Part shown: one piece after another, positions 16,901 through 25,216 of the stretch
Layout: each line of letters begins with the position of its first letter
Position numbering within the stretch: position 1 is the first letter of the stretch
Source of the DNA: JACDHG01 sp963811585
GTDB lineage: Bacteria; Actinomycetota; Actinomycetes; Propionibacteriales; Nocardioidaceae
Length of the DNA stretch: 64,000 nt
NCBI GenBank assembly: GCA_963811585.1
Contig: CAWERR010000008.1
Coordinates: forward strand, 744,001 to 808,000
Direction: 5' to 3'
The notes under the pieces: generated by a model
The model's input: only the letters and a program-made list of their open reading frames with translations
The model's database searches: none
What the model was told of the DNA's origin: nothing
Made by a program: the position numbers and the translations under genes

Positions 16901-18776
16901 CGGCGACGTGTTCGGCAACGGCATGTTGCTGAGCCGCCACACGTTGTTGGTCGCGGCATTTGACCACCGAGATATCTTCCTCGACCCCTACCCGGACGCC
17001 GAGACGTCGTACGACGAACGACGCCGGCTGTTCGAGCTGCCACGGTCGAGCTGGGCTGACTACGACAAGTCGCTGATCTCTGAGGGTGGGGGCGTCTACT
17101 CACGCACGCTGAAGTCCATCCCGATCTCCAAAGAAGTGGCTGCTGCGCTCTGCCTTGAGAAGGTAACCAAGATGACCCCAGCAGAGCTGATGCGAGCGAT
17201 CCTGCTCGCGCCGGTCGACCTGCTCTGGAACGGCGGCATCGGCACCTACGTCAAGGCGCACACCGAGACCAACGCCGAAGCCGGCGACAAGGCCAACGAC
17301 GCGATCCGTGTCAACGGCCGTGAGCTGCGCTGTGAGGCCGTGGGTGAAGGGGGAAACCTCGGGCTCACCCAGCTCGGTCGCATCGAGTACGCCCTGACCG
17401 GTGGTCGCATCTGCACCGACTTCATCGACAACTCCGCCGGCGTCGACACGTCCGACCACGAGGTCAACATCAAGATCCTGTGCGACCGGCTCGCACAGGA
17501 GGGAATCATGTCGCAGGGGGAGCGCGAGGAGCTCCTGACGTCCATGACCGATGAGGTCGGGACTCTCGTGCTGCACGACAACTACGCGCAGAACCTTGCC
17601 CTGGCGAGCGCACAGGCGGTCGCCAGGCCGTTGATGCACGTACACGAGACGTGGATAAGGCGGCTCGAGTCGCAAGGGCTCATCGACCGCGCGATCGAGT
17701 ACCTGCCCACAAAGAAGGAGTTCGAGACTCGGCGCGCGGCCGGCAATGCACTGACGGCGCCAGAGCTGGCCGTCCTCATGTCGTACACGAAGATCGTGCT
17801 CGCCGCTGATCTCCTCGAGGGTTCGCTGCCCGACGATCCCTTCCTGCGTGGCGACCTGTTCAGCTACTTCCCGACACAGATGCGCCAGGCCTACCGCGAC
17901 CAGATGAACAACCACCCCCTACGGCGCGAGATCATCGTGACCCAAGTGGTCAACGACCTGGTCAACTTCGCCGGGATCACGTTCTTCCACCGCCTGAGCC
18001 AGGAGACCAACGCCACGGCGGAGGAGCTGACCCGCGCCCACCTCGTATGCCGTGAGGTGTATGCCGCCCACCAGCTGATCGACGAGATCAACTCGTTGGA
18101 CAACCTGGTCGACGCGGCCGTGCAGACCCGGATGAGGCTGTATGTCAGGACCCTGATCGAGCGCGCGTCTCGGTGGCTCGTCAACAACCGACGACAGCCG
18201 ATCGACTCCGAGGCAACCGTCGACCACTTCAACACGCAGATCCAGCGGGTCACGAAGGCATTGCCCGACATCGTTCGTGGCGTCGAGGCGGAGGCGTTCG
18301 TGGCGCGTCGGGATGAGCTGCTCGAAGCGGGGGTTCCCGAGCACATCGCAGTGGAGGTGGCAGTGCTCCCGCCGGCGTACGCCGCGTTGGAGATTGTCGA
18401 GATCGCGCGGCGTGATGACGTCGACGCGATCGACGTGGCACGCATCCATGCGGTCCTCGGCGACCGGCTCGGGCTCACGGACCTGCTCGAGTTGATCGTC
18501 TCGCTGCCTCGTGACGACCGTTGGCAGACGATGGCGCGCGCGTCACTGCGCGACGACCTGCATGCCGTCCACGGGGCACTGACCGCGGAGGTGCTCGCGT
18601 CGACTGTCGCGGGTGCCGACCCGGACGAGCGGGTTCGCGCGTGGGAGGACGCCGAGGGCACGTTGGTAGGCCGCGCGAAGCAGACGCTCATGGAGATCAC
18701 GGCCGACGAGCAGACTGACCTGGCCAGAATGTCGGTGGGTCTGCGCGTCGTACGCACGATGCTGTCGGCCGGCTGA
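13935..18776 (+). CDS. gdh: Large NAD-specific glutamate dehydrogenase (180-kDa class)
   Basis: The product has 1613 residues, the size of the GDH-180 class. It oxidises L-glutamate to 2-oxoglutarate and ammonia with NAD+ and is used mainly for catabolism. The N-terminal third carries ACT-like regulatory stretches (VIEIVTDDMPFLVDSVTMSL). The catalytic core (about 780-1200) has GAVARGGLRWSDRREDFRTE, then VKNAVIVPVGAKGGF, and AVGIGDMSGDVFGNGMLLS in the nucleotide-binding part. ATG 13935 is preferred over GTG 13932 because GGAGG (13926-13930) would be too close to the GTG. With pruA upstream it fits a glutamate-centred amino-acid catabolism. Confidence 0.95.
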   Translation: MDSLDDAKRELLSEAGGISVRSGSETDADNELLSHLLGLYYLHVPAEELVERKATDVYGAAMSHYRFAAQRPQGTASVRVFTPSVEENDWAADGHTVIEIVTDDMPFLVDSVTMSLTAQGLPIHVVIHPQLLVRRDVTGQLLEVCDGEDDAASVTSELVRESWMHIEVDREADQQGLDEVASHLTRILRDVREVVEDWKKMHEQALQIVSDLQKSPPPLSEAEITEGEALLSWLANDHFTFLGYREYQLQEVDDEDVLRALPGTGLGILRSDQDMSPSFGKLPPAVRAKAREKQLMIITKANSRATVHRPAYLDYVGIKTFNDAGEVVGERRFLGLFSSAAYTESLTRIPMLADKARTLIDKAGFTPQSHSGKALMDILETYPRDELFQTPVDELLPVAEAVLHLRERRQLRFFVRRDTYGRYLSCLLYLPRDRYTTQVRERLQLILKEAMGAETIDYSARVSESVLARLHFVARAKQGETLLEFDQGELERKLADATRSWSDDLATALGQEFGEAAVSRLSRRYGDAFPEAYKEDFTAHVAATDIRRMEDVRSDSVGLCLYTPPDAEPGVARFKVFRTGGPLSLSHVLPLLSAMGVEVVDERPYELARREGPAWIYDFGLRRDKPMPPDAQELFQDGFLATWSGRAESDGFSALVLEGSIPWRQVTILRAYAKYFRQCGTPFSQAYIEASLLANVPIARLLVELFQVRFDPTYDADRDADCAQLDKQITEALDEVASLDQDRILRSYLNAVKSTLRTNFYQHDADDNLKEAMALKLEPKSMPDLPEPRPQFEVFVYSPRVEGVHLRFGAVARGGLRWSDRREDFRTEILGLVKAQMVKNAVIVPVGAKGGFYCKQLPNPAVDRDAWLAEGIACYKTFISCLLDITDNLIAGKTKPPPEVVRHDGDDSYLVVAADKGTATFSDIANSVSKDYGFWLGDAFASGGSVGYDHKAMGITARGAWVSVQRHFRERGIDCQNQDFTAVGIGDMSGDVFGNGMLLSRHTLLVAAFDHRDIFLDPYPDAETSYDERRRLFELPRSSWADYDKSLISEGGGVYSRTLKSIPISKEVAAALCLEKVTKMTPAELMRAILLAPVDLLWNGGIGTYVKAHTETNAEAGDKANDAIRVNGRELRCEAVGEGGNLGLTQLGRIEYALTGGRICTDFIDNSAGVDTSDHEVNIKILCDRLAQEGIMSQGEREELLTSMTDEVGTLVLHDNYAQNLALASAQAVARPLMHVHETWIRRLESQGLIDRAIEYLPTKKEFETRRAAGNALTAPELAVLMSYTKIVLAADLLEGSLPDDPFLRGDLFSYFPTQMRQAYRDQMNNHPLRREIIVTQVVNDLVNFAGITFFHRLSQETNATAEELTRAHLVCREVYAAHQLIDEINSLDNLVDAAVQTRMRLYVRTLIERASRWLVNNRRQPIDSEATVDHFNTQIQRVTKALPDIVRGVEAEAFVARRDELLEAGVPEHIAVEVAVLPPAYAALEIVEIARRDDVDAIDVARIHAVLGDRLGLTDLLELIVSLPRDDRWQTMARASLRDDLHAVHGALTAEVLASTVAGADPDERVRAWEDAEGTLVGRAKQTLMEITADEQTDLARMSVGLRVVRTMLSAG

Positions 18777-18833
18777 CTCCGGCATCCCGTCGCCCATCCA
18801 GCGCCGCTCGGGCCACGGCGTACTCTTGCGTCC

Positions 18834-19946
18834 GTGGCCGCCCCCGACCTTGCTGAGCGTTTCAAACAGCTCGACGCAACCCTGACGAGTATCGAGCAGG
18901 TGCTCAACCTCGACGGCATCCGCGCTGAGATCGCCGACCTTGCCGAGCAGGTTGCGGCGCCAGATCTGTGGGACGACCAGTCGAATGCGCAGCGCGTCAC
19001 CGGCCGCCTCTCCGTCTTGCAGTCCGAGCTCGACCGCGTCACCGGCCTGCGCAGCCGTCTCGAAGACGCCGAGCTGCTCGCTGAGATGGCTCACGAAGAA
19101 GGTGACAGCGGCTCACTCGCCGAGGTGGACACCGAGCTCAGCCGGCTGGCTCGGGGCATCGAGCAGCTCGAGGTACGCACCCTGCTGTCCGGCGAGTATG
19201 ACGAGCGGGACGCCCTGGTTTCCATCCGCTCCGGCGCAGGCGGGGTCGACGCCGCCGACTGGGCGGAGATGCTGATGCGGATGTACCTGCGGTGGGCGGA
19301 GCGCCACAAGTACCCCACGGAGGTCTACGACACCTCCTACGCGGAAGAGGCTGGCATCAAGTCCGCCACGTTCGCGGTCCGGGCGCCTTACGCCTACGGC
19401 ACGCTCAGCGTCGAGCAAGGCACCCACCGGCTCGTCCGCATCTCCCCGTTCGACAACCAGGGGCGCCGCCAGACGTCATTCGCCGCGGTCGAGGTCGTCC
19501 CGGTCATCGAGCAGACAGACGAGATCGACATCCCCGAGGAAGAGATCAAGGTCGACGTCTACCGGTCGTCGGGGCCAGGCGGGCAGAGCGTCAACACGAC
19601 CGACTCTGCGGTCCGGCTGACGCACCTTCCCACCGGGCTCGTCGTCGCGGTGCAGAACGAGAAGAGCCAGCTGCAGAACAAGAACACCGCGATGGTGGTC
19701 CTCAAAGCCAGACTTCTCGCGATGCGGCGGGCCGAGGAAAAGGCAACTCTCGACGAGATCCGTGGCGACGTGATGGCGTCGTGGGGTGACCAGATGCGCT
19801 CGTACGTGCTCAACCCGTACCAGATGGTGAAGGACCTACGCACCGAGTACGAGGAAGGAAACCCGTCAAACGTCCTCGACGGAGCCATCGACGGATTCAT
19901 CGAGGCTGGCATTCGCTGGCGCCGCCAGGCGGTCAACGCCACCTAG
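18834..19946 (+). CDS. prfB: Peptide chain release factor 2
   Basis: The product has 370 residues and a GTG start. The catalytic GGQ is present in SSGPGGQSVNTTDSAV (about 248-250), followed by the class-I C-terminal block. The stop-codon recognition domain lies before it. It releases peptides at UGA and UAA. The frame is continuous from the GTG, with no in-frame UGA near codon 25, so the autoregulatory +1 frameshift of many bacteria is absent. It leads the prfB-ftsE-ftsX-smpB block that is conserved in actinobacteria. Confidence 0.96.
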   Translation: MAAPDLAERFKQLDATLTSIEQVLNLDGIRAEIADLAEQVAAPDLWDDQSNAQRVTGRLSVLQSELDRVTGLRSRLEDAELLAEMAHEEGDSGSLAEVDTELSRLARGIEQLEVRTLLSGEYDERDALVSIRSGAGGVDAADWAEMLMRMYLRWAERHKYPTEVYDTSYAEEAGIKSATFAVRAPYAYGTLSVEQGTHRLVRISPFDNQGRRQTSFAAVEVVPVIEQTDEIDIPEEEIKVDVYRSSGPGGQSVNTTDSAVRLTHLPTGLVVAVQNEKSQLQNKNTAMVVLKARLLAMRRAEEKATLDEIRGDVMASWGDQMRSYVLNPYQMVKDLRTEYEEGNPSNVLDGAIDGFIEAGIRWRRQAVNAT

Positions 19947-20018
19947 CGCCCTGGCCGACGCGCGCGCACCGGACCTGCCTGCGCGGCTGCCTGGATGGGG
20001 TCACCTAGAATCGGGCCA

Positions 20019-20708
20019 GTGATCCGGTTCGAGAAAGTCAGCAAGGCCTATGACGGGCAGACCCGTCCCGCCCTCGACAACGTCGACGTCGACATTGAGA
20101 AGGGCGAGTTCGTTTTCCTCGTCGGCGCCTCGGGGTCCGGTAAATCGACGTTCCTGCGCCTCGTGCTCCGAGAGGCTCGACCGACGACCGGTCACGTGTT
20201 CGTGGCAGGCAAGGAGATCAACCGACTCGCGTCGTGGAAGATCCCCGGCTTGCGTCGTCAGATCGGCACCGTCTTCCAGGACTTCCGGCTGCTGCCCAAC
20301 AAGACCGTGTCCGAGAACGTCGGGTTCGCCCTGCAGGTGATCGGGAAACCGAGGTCTGTCGTTGCCAAGGTCGTCCCAGAGACGCTGGAGCTCGTCGGTC
20401 TCGGTGGCAAGGGTCACCGAATGCCTGACGAGCTCTCGGGCGGCGAGCAGCAGCGGGTGGCCATCGCGCGGGCCTTTGTCAATCGGCCGATGATCCTCAT
20501 CGCCGACGAGCCGACCGGAAACCTCGACCCGTCGACTTCGGTCGGCATCATGAAGCTCCTCGACCGGATCAACCGCACCGGGACGACGGTCATCATGGCC
20601 ACGCACGACTCCGGAGTCGTCGACCAGATGCGCAAGCGGGTGATCGAGCTGCACGACGGCAAGGTGGCTCGTGACCAGGCCCGCGGCGTCTACGGCTACC
20701 ACGGCTGA
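20019..20708 (+). CDS. ftsE: Cell-division ABC ATPase FtsE
   Basis: The product has 229 residues starting at GTG 20019. It has Walker A VGASGSGKSTF (about 36-45), the FtsE-typical Q-loop region TVFQDFRLLPNKTVSENV, signature LSGGEQQRVAIARA, and Walker B ILIADEPTGNLDP. FtsE pairs with FtsX to form an ABC unit that activates cell-wall hydrolases at the septum rather than transporting a solute. ftsX follows 51 bp downstream, and then a matching M23 hydrolase gene. Confidence 0.96.
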   Translation: MIRFEKVSKAYDGQTRPALDNVDVDIEKGEFVFLVGASGSGKSTFLRLVLREARPTTGHVFVAGKEINRLASWKIPGLRRQIGTVFQDFRLLPNKTVSENVGFALQVIGKPRSVVAKVVPETLELVGLGGKGHRMPDELSGGEQQRVAIARAFVNRPMILIADEPTGNLDPSTSVGIMKLLDRINRTGTTVIMATHDSGVVDQMRKRVIELHDGKVARDQARGVYGYHG

Positions 20709-20759
20709 TCCCAGCATCCGCACGCCGGCGTACGAATCCACTACCAGAACCAGGACACC

Positions 20760-21677
20760 ATGCAGCTGCGATATGTGACCTCTGAGCTCGGCAACGGTCT
20801 CAAGCGGAACGTGTCGATGACGATCGCCGTCATCGTGACCATCTGGATCTCCCTGACCCTGGTCGCGATCGGCCTGCTGATGCGCTCCCAGGTCAACACG
20901 ATCGAGACTCACATGGGTGGGCTGCTCGAGGTGCAGGTGGCGTTCTGCCCGAAGCAGTCGACGTCGGCGAAATGCGTGAGCGGCCAGGCGACGCGAGCGC
21001 AGGAAGCTGCGGTCAGGGAAGTGATCGAAGAGAGCTCGTATGTCGACTCGTTCCGATACCGCACCCGCGCCGAGGCGTACGACACGTTCAAGGGGACCCA
21101 CACCGATGAGGACGGCAACCTCGACAGCGTCGCGAGGACCGTCAAGGAATCCGACATGCCGACGGGGTACTGGGTGACGCTCGAAGACCCGCAGGACACG
21201 GATACGTTGGTGAGCTCTGTCGAGAACCTGCAAGGTGTCGAGGCGGTGTTCAACCCGCGCAGGGAGTTCGCGCCCGTCTACAAGACGTTGAACGTGCTCA
21301 AGTGGAGCGCGCTCATCGGGGCCGGTTTCCTGGTCCTCGCCGCGGTGTTGCAGGTTTCCAACACGATCCGGCTGGCCGCGATGGCGCGACGGCGAGAGAT
21401 CGGGATCATGCGACTCGTCGGTGCATCGAGCATCTACATCCAGCTGCCGTTCGTGCTCGAGATTGTCTTCTCCGCTCTCGTCGGGGCGGCACTCGCCTGT
21501 GCGTCCATCGTCGGGATCATGACCTTTGCGGTGCCATGGCTGCGCGGTAACGTGCGCCTGTGGCCCTGGGTCGAGAATGCCGATGCGATCTCCGCTATGG
21601 CGGTTGTCGTCGGAATCGCTCTCGCCCTTGCGATCATTCCGACGCTTCTGATGACCCGTAAATACCTCAAAGTGTGA
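20760..21677 (+). CDS. ftsX: Cell-division membrane protein FtsX
   Basis: The product has 305 residues. It has the expected topology: a first membrane segment (VSMTIAVIVTIWISLTLVAIG), an extracellular domain of about 130 residues with two Cys (FCPKQ and KCVSG), and three C-terminal segments with the FtsX core MARRREIGIMRLVGASS. The extracellular domain should bind the hydrolase encoded next. The ATG at 20760 has no strong upstream GGAGG. Confidence 0.95.
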   Translation: MQLRYVTSELGNGLKRNVSMTIAVIVTIWISLTLVAIGLLMRSQVNTIETHMGGLLEVQVAFCPKQSTSAKCVSGQATRAQEAAVREVIEESSYVDSFRYRTRAEAYDTFKGTHTDEDGNLDSVARTVKESDMPTGYWVTLEDPQDTDTLVSSVENLQGVEAVFNPRREFAPVYKTLNVLKWSALIGAGFLVLAAVLQVSNTIRLAAMARRREIGIMRLVGASSIYIQLPFVLEIVFSALVGAALACASIVGIMTFAVPWLRGNVRLWPWVENADAISAMAVVVGIALALAIIPTLLMTRKYLKV

Positions 21678-21736
21678 CGTTGCTCGGCTACCGTCGGTAC
21701 GCCAGAGCTTTCTCACCCACGTAAGGACTTCCGGCT

Positions 21737-23044
21737 GTGGTACGACGCTTCCCTCACGGACGCACCACCCGAGTTCGTCTCACCGTGATTACGGCGCTGA
21801 CAGCGTCCCTGATCGGTGCTTTCTTCGTCGCCCTTCCGCAGTCCTCTGCGCAAGACGACGACCGCGAGCTGCAACAGTCGAAGAACCGGCTGGACAACCG
21901 AATCTCCAACCGCAGGGAGGATCTGCACGAGATCTCCGCGAAGCTGGTCAAGGCAGCCGCGCGCGTGCAGGATGCCTACCGCGACCTTGACCAGGCGAAG
22001 GCGGCGCTCATCGCCGTGCGTGAGCAGGTCAAGGAGGCCGCCATCTACGACGACCTGATGCAGGCCAGGCTGGATGCGGCAGAGGTTCGACTGGCCGATG
22101 CTCGAGCAGACCTGGCGCAAGGTCGCGTCGACGTCACCGACCAGCACGAGGCCGTTACGTCATACGCCGTGTCGACATTCCAGTCCGGCGATCTGGCGTC
22201 GTCCACCCTCGACATCGCCTTCCAGACGTCGACACCGGAGGAAGTCTTCGCGCAGCTTCAGGCCAACGACACCGTGCTCGACAAGCAGGCCGTCTCCCTG
22301 CAGGAGCTCGAGGCGGCCGAGGTCCTTCTCCAGCTCACGGAGGAGCGAGTCGAGACCACGAAGGAGGAAGTCGAGGTCCGGCGCACGGATGCTGCCGAGT
22401 CCTTGGATGCGAAGCAGGCACTCAAGGTTCAGGCCCAGGTGGCGAAGGACAATGTTGCAACCCGGCTTGACCACGTTCGCGAGGCGAAGCAGGAGATTGC
22501 CGAGGCTAAGCGCAACGAGCTACAGCGGCTCCAGAAGTTGCAGAAGGAGCGTGACCGGGTCGAGGCCCGACTGCGCAAGATAGCCGAGCGGCGGGCGCGG
22601 CTCGAAAACAGGCGACTGCAGACACGCGCCAAGATCTACGACGGCGGGGGAGCGTTGGGCTACCCCGTTCGCAACACCTACATCACCTCGCCCTACGGCA
22701 TGCGGTTCCACCCGATCCTGCACATCTACAAGCTCCACGACGGCACGGACTTCGGCGCCGACTGCGGTCGACCGGTCTATGCAGCCGCTGACGGCAGAGT
22801 CATCGCCGAGTACTACAACTCGGGGTACGGCAACCGCATCATCGTCGACCACGGCTTCGTCCGCGGGACAAGCCTGGCGACGTCGTACAACCACCTCAAC
22901 ACGTTCGTCGCGAGACCGGGACAGAACGTGAAGCGCGGGGAGATCATCGGGTATGCCGGTACGACGGGCTACTCGACCGGCTGCCATCTGCACTTCATGG
23001 TCTATGCCAACGGCTACACCGTGAATCCGATGAACTGGTTGTAG
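21737..23044 (+). CDS. Secreted coiled-coil M23 (LytM) peptidoglycan hydrolase, probable FtsEX partner
   Basis: The product has 435 residues with a GTG start and a signal peptide (LTVITALTASLIGAFFVALP, cut near AQD). A long charged coiled coil spans about 40-300. The C-terminal M23 domain has the zinc motifs HxxxD in KLHDGTDFGADCG (about 334-338) and HLHFMVYANG, with the conserved TSPYGMRFHP block. M23 peptidases cut peptide crosslinks of murein. The coiled-coil-plus-LytM layout and its place directly after ftsX match the EnvC/RipC type regulated by FtsEX; the pairing is inference from context. Confidence 0.92.
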   Translation: MVRRFPHGRTTRVRLTVITALTASLIGAFFVALPQSSAQDDDRELQQSKNRLDNRISNRREDLHEISAKLVKAAARVQDAYRDLDQAKAALIAVREQVKEAAIYDDLMQARLDAAEVRLADARADLAQGRVDVTDQHEAVTSYAVSTFQSGDLASSTLDIAFQTSTPEEVFAQLQANDTVLDKQAVSLQELEAAEVLLQLTEERVETTKEEVEVRRTDAAESLDAKQALKVQAQVAKDNVATRLDHVREAKQEIAEAKRNELQRLQKLQKERDRVEARLRKIAERRARLENRRLQTRAKIYDGGGALGYPVRNTYITSPYGMRFHPILHIYKLHDGTDFGADCGRPVYAAADGRVIAEYYNSGYGNRIIVDHGFVRGTSLATSYNHLNTFVARPGQNVKRGEIIGYAGTTGYSTGCHLHFMVYANGYTVNPMNWL

Positions 23045-23089
23045 GCGAACTCATTTCCGCCCCGGCGTCCGGTGGGGGAGGATGGCGTG

Positions 23090-23563
23090 ATGGTCCAGGA
23101 GCGCGGGCGCAAGTTGATCGCCCAGAACAAGAAGGCGCGCTACGACTACTACATCGAGGACACGTTTGAGGCCGGCCTGGTCCTGACGGGGACCGAGGTG
23201 AAGTCGTTGCGTGCCGGCCGCGCGTCTCTTGTCGACGGCTTCGCGGAGCTCGCGGACGGCGAGGTGTGGTTGCAGGGTGCCCACATCCCGGAGTACCTCC
23301 AGGGGACCTGGAATAACCACGCCCCACGACGTAAGCGCAAGCTGCTGCTCCACCGCCACGAGATTGCGAAGATGGAGCGCCGGGTCAACGAGCGTGGCCT
23401 GACGATCGTGCCACTCTCGCTCTACTTCAAAGACGGCCGGGCAAAGGTCGAACTCGCTCTCGCCAAGGGCAAGAAGCACTACGACAAGCGGCAGTCCATT
23501 GCGAAGCGAGACGCCCAGCGGGAGGCCACCCGTGAGCTGGGCCGCCAGGCGAAGGGTTTCTGA
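23090..23563 (+). CDS. smpB: SsrA-binding protein SmpB
   Basis: The product has 157 residues. It carries the SmpB blocks NKKARYDYYIEDTFEAGLVL, TGTEVKSLRAGRASL, LLLHRHEI and the C-terminal KGKKHYDKRQSIAKRDAQRE. It binds the tRNA-like domain of tmRNA and brings it to stalled ribosomes. ATG 23090 is ten bases after GGGGAGG; GTG 23087 and GTG 23072 are in frame, and GTG 23087 is an equally possible start. The tmRNA gene itself lies about 1.06 kb downstream, separated by the lysyl oxidase-like gene. Confidence 0.96.
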   Translation: MVQERGRKLIAQNKKARYDYYIEDTFEAGLVLTGTEVKSLRAGRASLVDGFAELADGEVWLQGAHIPEYLQGTWNNHAPRRKRKLLLHRHEIAKMERRVNERGLTIVPLSLYFKDGRAKVELALAKGKKHYDKRQSIAKRDAQREATRELGRQAKGF

Positions 23564-23585
23564 CGCTCCGGCTTCCGGTTGTTTC

Positions 23586-23613
23586 GGAAACGGTTACTAG
23601 TTGTTACGTTGTC
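23586..23613 (+). promoter_or_regulatory. Candidate ECF-sigma-type promoter before the lysyl oxidase-like gene
   Basis: GGAAAC (23586-23591), a 16-base spacer and GTTGTC (23608-23613) resemble the GGAAC...GTT layout of ECF sigma factors. GTTAC also occurs twice exactly 10 bp apart (23593 and 23603), and GTTTCGGAAAC forms a small palindrome. The gene start lies 36 bases further on. The assignment is tentative. Confidence 0.3.
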
Positions 23614-23649
23614 CTCACACCGCATCCAATCTGACGGGATAGGTATCTC

Positions 23650-24510
23650 ATGGCGCATCCGGCTGGTTCCGCGCGGTTCGCACGTTTTGCCTGGTCGCTG
23701 GCGGCGGCCGCGTGTGCGGCCACCCTTGTCGTTGGCTCGGGAGTCTTGCCGGCCACTGCGGGCAAGCCCAGCGCCCAGGCACCCGCCCCACAGGCGGTGG
23801 CGCCTAAGCCCCCACCGAAGCTCCTGCCGAACCTCAGGACTTTGCAGGCCTCGGACCTGAGGATCCAGGTGACCCAGGGGCGCCGTTACCTGCGGTTCTC
23901 GTCGGCGATTGCCAATGTCGGCAAGGGGCCTAGCGAGGTTCGCCCCAACAACAAGGTGTCGTGCCCGCCGGGACAGCGTCACGCCAGCCAGGTCATGTAC
24001 CGCGACGTCGACCGCAGCAACCGCTTCAACCGAGGAGTCGACACGACGCTGGCCCATCGCTCCGCCGGCTGCATGCTGTTCCACGCTGCCCATGACCACT
24101 GGCACTTCGACGCGGCCGCCAGGTATGCCATCTTCAATCCTGCGAAACATCGCGTCGTGTCCTCGCACCCCAAGACGAGCTTCTGCTTGCGTGACATCAC
24201 GCGGGTGCCAGCGAACTGGTCGGCGCCGAAGCGGTATGCCCAGTTCTACGGTGCCTGCTCTCGTGACAGGCCCCAGGGCATTTCGATCGGCTGGGCCGAC
24301 GTGTACGAGTACTACCTGGCCGGGCAGTCGCTGCCCCTGCCCAACGGGCTAGAGGACGGCGTCTACTGCCTGCGCATCGCAGCCGATCCCCAAGGCCAGC
24401 TCCGCGAGACGAACGACAAGGACAACCGTTCTGCCAAGTCGTTCCGGCTGCAGGGCAATTCGGTAAGCAACGGCCCACCGCGCCCCTGCGTGCTGCCCGA
24501 AAACCGCTGA
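23650..24510 (+). CDS. Secreted lysyl oxidase-like protein
   Basis: The product has 286 residues. It has an N-terminal signal peptide (ARFAWSLAAAACAATLVVG) and a Pro/Ala-rich linker (about 38-60). The body has the lysyl oxidase copper motif in AAHDHWHFDAAARY (about 147-152), a Cys-containing FCLRDI segment, and a second conserved region YLAGQSLPLPNGLEDGVYC. Bacterial members are copper amine oxidases of unknown physiological substrate. Whether the quinone cofactor residues (Lys/Tyr) are complete cannot be judged by eye. It sits between smpB and ssrA, which is unusual for the functions of its neighbours. Confidence 0.8.
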   Translation: MAHPAGSARFARFAWSLAAAACAATLVVGSGVLPATAGKPSAQAPAPQAVAPKPPPKLLPNLRTLQASDLRIQVTQGRRYLRFSSAIANVGKGPSEVRPNNKVSCPPGQRHASQVMYRDVDRSNRFNRGVDTTLAHRSAGCMLFHAAHDHWHFDAAARYAIFNPAKHRVVSSHPKTSFCLRDITRVPANWSAPKRYAQFYGACSRDRPQGISIGWADVYEYYLAGQSLPLPNGLEDGVYCLRIAADPQGQLRETNDKDNRSAKSFRLQGNSVSNGPPRPCVLPENR

Positions 24511-24627
24511 CCAGCCTCTTGAGGGAATCTCCGCTGCGGTACGTCCGTTGTTACCGATAGTCTGAACGACTGCATGACACACCGGTCGCGCGCCAAACTG
24601 CTCGGCCGATGTGATGACAACTCAACA

Positions 24628-24995
24628 GGGGCTGAACGGTTTCGACTTTGGTCGTTCGAGTCAAGGGAAGCGAGCCGAGGACCCAGGGTTATCTCGTTAA
24701 CGATCCTTGGAAACTAAAGGTGCCGACTCAAAGCGCACTGACTTCGCTCTTGCTGCCTAAGCAGTAATCGAAGGGTTGGTCTGGAGGTGCCTCCGCTCCA
24801 GTAACCGGCCTCACTAAGGAGGCTTGCTGTAGCCACCCGGTCGCGGGGTAGCTACGGGACATCAACAGCGACTGAGCCCGTCGGCAAGGTGTCTGCACCA
24901 GTGCCGGGGCCGAGAAAAGCGTTACGCAGACTGCGCTCGGAGAATACTTGGCTCAGCGTCAGAGGACCCGGGTTCGATTCCCGGCAGCTCCACCA
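24628..24995 (+). ncRNA. ssrA: Transfer-messenger RNA (tmRNA)
   Basis: The 368-nt gene begins with GGGGCTGAACGGTTTCGAC and ends with the T-arm GGGTTCGATTCCC, the acceptor strand GCAGCTCC and an encoded ACCA. The acceptor stem pairs the GGGGCTG start with CAGCTCC. The tag reading frame is GCC at 24722 to TAA at 24758-24760. It encodes ADSKRTDFALAA, ending in the ALAA degron recognised by Clp proteases and close to the known mycobacterial tag ADSHQRDYALAA. It tags peptides on stalled ribosomes together with SmpB. Confidence 0.97.
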
Positions 24996-25038
24996 TGGGG
25001 TGTTCACGATATTGACCGTGGATGCCCACGAATTTCTC

Positions 25039-25067
25039 GTCAAGCCGGCCCATCGGGCCGGCTTGAC
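25039..25067. terminator. Perfect 13-bp hairpin downstream of tmRNA
   Basis: GTCAAGCCGGCCC (25039-25051) and GGGCCGGCTTGAC (25055-25067) pair perfectly around the three-base loop ATC, followed by GCCGTTTGGG. It lies 44 bases after the tmRNA 3' end and is the likely ssrA terminator. No gene lies between 24996 and 25216. Confidence 0.7.
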
Positions 25068-25136
25068 GCCGTTTGGGCTCAGTTTGGGGCAGGCTAGACC
25101 AAGTATGAACCGGGGTAATCCAAGCGGTATCAATGG

Positions 25137-25166
25137 TTGACACTGGTTTGGTCGCGGGGCTACGTT
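25137..25166 (+). promoter_or_regulatory. Candidate sigma70 promoter for the ABC transporter operon
   Basis: A perfect -35 box TTGACA (25137-25142) is followed after 18 bases by TACGTT (25161-25166), a weak -10. The start codon of the solute-binding protein is 50 bases downstream. The promoter is supported mainly by the -35 match. Confidence 0.4.
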
Positions 25167-25216
25167 GCGACCAGGCTTCGGTTAAGGCCAGACGCACCCT
25201 CGAAGGGACGCAGATT

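Noticed and set aside
15864..16967. 367-codon minus-strand frame inside the glutamate dehydrogenase gene
   Set aside because: The opposite strand encodes the catalytic core of the dehydrogenase with all motifs, so this is a shadow frame.
18834..18920. Programmed +1 frameshift in prfB
   Set aside because: The frame is continuous from the GTG start with no internal UGA near the expected position, so no frameshift is needed.
20001..21716. 571-codon minus-strand frame opposite ftsE-ftsX
   Set aside because: Composition is Arg/His/Asp-rich, typical of antisense reading in high-GC DNA; FtsE and FtsX on the other strand are certain.
25039..25067. Attachment site or small RNA at the perfect palindrome after tmRNA
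   Set aside because: It has the form of a simple terminator stem with a three-base loop; no second copy of the tmRNA 3' end or integrase was found in the window.
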